64,000 nt of DNA, from positions 2,439,185 to 2,503,184 of the forward strand of contig CM032808.1 in the NCBI GenBank assembly GCA_019155185.1. Direction: 5' to 3'. The position numbers and the translations under genes were made by a program. The notes below the pieces were generated by a model, which saw only the letters and a list, made by a program, of their open reading frames with translations, did not search any database and was not told where the DNA came from. Shown piece after piece: positions 61,697 through 64,000 of this stretch (the stretch's first letter is position 1; every line of letters starts with the position of its first letter). The DNA comes from Beaufortia kweichowensis (taxonomy: Eukaryota; Chordata; Actinopteri; Cypriniformes; Gastromyzontidae).

Positions 61697-61709
61697 ATGG
61701 ATTTGCTGA
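61671..61709 (+). promoter_or_regulatory. Upstream ORF overlapping the receptor start codon
   Basis: A 12-codon frame (ATG 61671, TGA 61707-61709) that overlaps the receptor ATG in another frame. Its ATG has a weak context (T at -3, A at +4), while the receptor ATG at 61697 has a strong one (G at -3, G at +4). Most scanning ribosomes should pass it, but it could lower receptor output. Confidence 0.4.
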
Positions 61710-61775
61710 TAATATGCCTTTCTTTTGGGATATTGCAATGCAGTTCGGCGGGAGCGGACTCCATCATTCACATCG
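61697..61775 (+). CDS. grid1: Delta-type ionotropic glutamate receptor, coding exon 1 (GRID1-like)
   Basis: First coding exon of a glutamate receptor delta subunit, a postsynaptic membrane protein that binds cerebellin-neurexin complexes and organises synapses. It encodes 26 residues plus one base. These are a hydrophobic signal peptide (MDLLIICLSFGILQC...) followed by ADSIIHI, the conserved start of the mature amino-terminal domain of both GRID1 and GRID2. The exon ends ATC-G at a consensus donor (GTAAGG), phase 1. The Gly codon is completed by exon 2 at 63994. The leader has 26 residues before this Gly, the same as human GRID1 and 3 fewer than human GRID2. It shares I-x-Q-C-x-S before ADS with GRID1. 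The GRID1 assignment is therefore likely but rests on recalled sequences and one short exon; grid2 is the alternative. The gene continues beyond the window. Confidence 0.8.
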
Positions 61776-63993
61776 GTAAGGAGTGAGCTGTTCAAAGGCA
61801 TCATTTGAGCGTTTCTTGACACCAGATATTTGATATTAATAACGCGCTACCAATATTGAGGACTCTGAGGAAAGCGAAGGGGCTGTTAAAGGTTAATGTG
61901 AAATATCCATTGTATATAACCATTGGAAATTTGCCTTGCTCATCGGTCTGAATATCAATTGAGCAGACCACTTGTGATGATAACGTCTCTCTTGTTCAGA
62001 TTGGAGATAGATCCGTTGCATTGACAGGTGCACGTCTAACGAAATGCCAGTCTTGGTAGGTTTTTCATGAGGAACGCACAATTGTGTAAATCAAGCATTT
62101 TAGGTAAGTTGGAAACCCAGGAGGCGTCTGCCATAAAGCGAAGTAAGCCAGTGTGTGTGGGTTGCTCTCCCCCTCCCATCTATAAGATTGAACTTTGTAT
62201 AGAACGTGAGGGAAATCTTAATAAAGGATGCCGAAGTAAATAAACGACAAGGGGACAAACGCTTATTCTTGGCTATCCCGGGCCGTAAATGTCATCTTAA
62301 CCGATCCCCTTTGCGTCTCCCGGACACCCTCTGCATTCAGATTATCTCACCACACGTGAAGAAAGAAATATTTTGGCTGCAGATCAGCTGTAGAGAGGAG
62401 GAAGAGGGGTGGGGGGTGGCACTCTATTCAGTTGGCAGGAAGAACTCACTCTGCATCTTTGCATTTCATTTCTTTCAAACTTACATTAAACAAAAGATTC
62501 ATTACGGTAGAGAAAGAGCATTCACTACACTCTGTTGACCAGGTCATGAAATTAATGTCATTTTGTCATTGAAGCAGTTGTCAGTAATTGCATATTGTCA
62601 AGTATGTCTCATTAATGTACTGTAACAGTGTTGATTTGAACAGAAAAACTATTTTGTCATGCAAGTAAATAACATATCAACTACATTTTAGGGGACCAGT
62701 ATGGCTTGAGAGACCAGATGGAGGGGGTGTGGCCCATTATTGGCTGCTGGAATAAATCACATCACACATAACCCAAATTAGTGTGAACAAATCAAAATGA
62801 GTGATATTGTCTAGTCTTATACAGTAATTTGTCTCTGACAAACAGATTAATCACTTTTTCTGTAATGCCAGATTTGAAAGCATGCATCTACTGACTTTCA
62901 GACATTAAAATCATCAGTGTATGTTGATATTGTTTGCTTACAATATGCATTTTGAAAGGCCCATCTATATCCATATACATCAGATCAATTATATAGAAAG
63001 CTTGTCATCATATACTGCAGTTTACCTTCTATTAATATGGTCCTTGACTGAAAAACCCACTTCCATGACCACCTTCAAGGGCGAGCTCCTCTTTCATCCA
63101 GGCCTTAAATTTAAGTGAAGAGCAGGCTGTCTCAGTGGCCATGTAATAGGCAGGGCTCACAGGTGCACAACACCTAAAATAACAAATGCCAGCCTCTCCA
63201 GTGCCCAATACCTCCACTTTGTCACATCCGCTCATGTTATCATCCTGACCAAATCCTGCTCTGAAGGGCAAAGGGAAAATAGGGCCATCCCTTGAATGAG
63301 AGGGTGACATGAAGTGATTTCGGGGCGGTGTGGTGATTTACAGAGGCAATGACCATCCAAAACTGGTAATTGGGAGGCTAGTACAGGCAGTGTGGATTAG
63401 GGCTGTTCTCACTGGCAACTGGAATGAGCAGATGCGACACCCCTATTTCAGCTAAATAAGATGAACACTGCAGCGATACATCAACCAGATTCCACCTGTC
63501 TACCTGCCCATCCTATTGGCTGCCTGGAACACAGGTAGAGAAGCTGTGCGTTTTGGCAAAATACAAATGAGGCCTGTCAATCTTGCACATACCGTTTCCA
63601 AATATGATATTTGATATGATGTGGAATTGCAGAATGGATGATTGTTTTCAAACTGTGAATAATCCATTGCTTGGATAAACAGACACTGCAGGACTTGCTG
63701 TGTTAACCTGGTCAGCTTTAAATGTGCTCAGATAAATGTATTAATCTAAATGTATTATGTAGCTACTTCACGTTAAGTACATATTTACACAAATGTACTG
63801 TAAATAACAAATCACTTTAATAGCTCATTGCTTATTTTATTACTGGAAAATATTTGTGAGCTGTGCCTCGGAGTAAAACATTAAGCCTGTACCGTATAGA
63901 TGAGCCAAGCTGCCTCGTATGCAAACTAACAATATCCTTTGTTTGTTTGTACGCTCCACTAAGACCCAGATAACTATCTGCACATGCCCGCAG
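61776..63993 (+). other. Intron 1 of the delta receptor gene
   Basis: A GT-AG intron of 2,218 bp, from GTAAGGAGTG to TGCCCGCAG, with a T-rich run (TTTGTTTGTTTG) about 50 bases before the acceptor. It contains no supported gene. 63340-63600 is a possible regulatory block. The intron is short compared with the very long introns usual for this gene family in mammals. Confidence 0.8.
63340..63600. promoter_or_regulatory. Candidate intronic regulatory element
   Basis: Low-repeat, balanced-composition block with GGCAAAATACAAATGAGGCC (POU-like core) and CCCATCCTATTGGCTGCCTG (CCAAT box on the minus strand). Function is inferred from composition and position. Confidence 0.3.
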
Positions 63994-64000
63994 GTGCCAT
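63994..64000 (+). CDS. grid1: Delta-type glutamate receptor, first 7 bases of exon 2 (cut by window end)
   Basis: GTGCCAT directly after the acceptor CCCGCAG. Joined to the last G of exon 1 it reads GGT GCC AT-, giving Gly-Ala-Ile, exactly what follows ADSIIHI in GRID1 and GRID2 (IHIGAIF). Only 7 bases are visible, so the support is the fit of splice site, phase and residues together. The remaining exons lie outside the window. Confidence 0.75.

Noticed and set aside
61697..61775. Assignment to grid2 because of the neighbouring Atoh1-type gene
   Set aside because: Synteny with human ATOH1 would suggest it, but leader length and residues fit GRID1 better; left open as the alternative.

Overview
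The window looks like a piece of a teleost chromosome, most likely from a carp-like (cyprinid) fish. It is AT-rich and carries long simple repeats and many short DNA transposons of types common in cyprinids. It holds two vertebrate genes separated by about 59 kb with no gene that I can support. No operons, CRISPR arrays, rRNA genes or functional tRNA genes are visible.

Layout. (1) 1-2045 is the 3' flank of the first gene. (2) 2046-2636, minus strand, is an intact intronless bHLH gene of the Atonal/Atoh1 family (atoh1c-like), with a TATA box and an initiator just upstream. (3) 2700-60700 is a gene-poor interval. It contains a solo LTR with a perfect 5-bp target duplication (5338-5769), a hAT-like element with a tRNA-like insert (12332-12976), a hAT-like MITE with a perfect 8-bp duplication (51101-51570), several other inverted-repeat elements, three decayed LINE reverse-transcriptase fragments, SINE remnants, microsatellites, a three-copy diverged repeat near 32.3-32.6 kb, and an unidentified decayed reading frame at 44369-44806. 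Several low-repeat, GC-richer blocks could be conserved regulatory elements. (4) 60740-61700 is a CpG-rich promoter. (5) 61697-61775, plus strand, is the first coding exon of a delta-type ionotropic glutamate receptor, with a signal peptide ending in ADSIIHI. Its intron runs 61776-63993, and the first 7 bases of exon 2 (completing Gly-Ala-Ile) are the last bases of the window.

How it fits together. The bHLH gene and the receptor gene point away from each other and share the long interval between them. In human, ATOH1 lies beside GRID2, a delta receptor gene. Here the signal peptide resembles GRID1 more than GRID2 in length and residues. The pair may therefore be the GRID1-side copy of an ancient ATOH1-GRID block, with atoh1c as an ohnolog lost in mammals. 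This is inference from one short exon and one bHLH protein. Nothing in the window looks like a wholly new molecular system.
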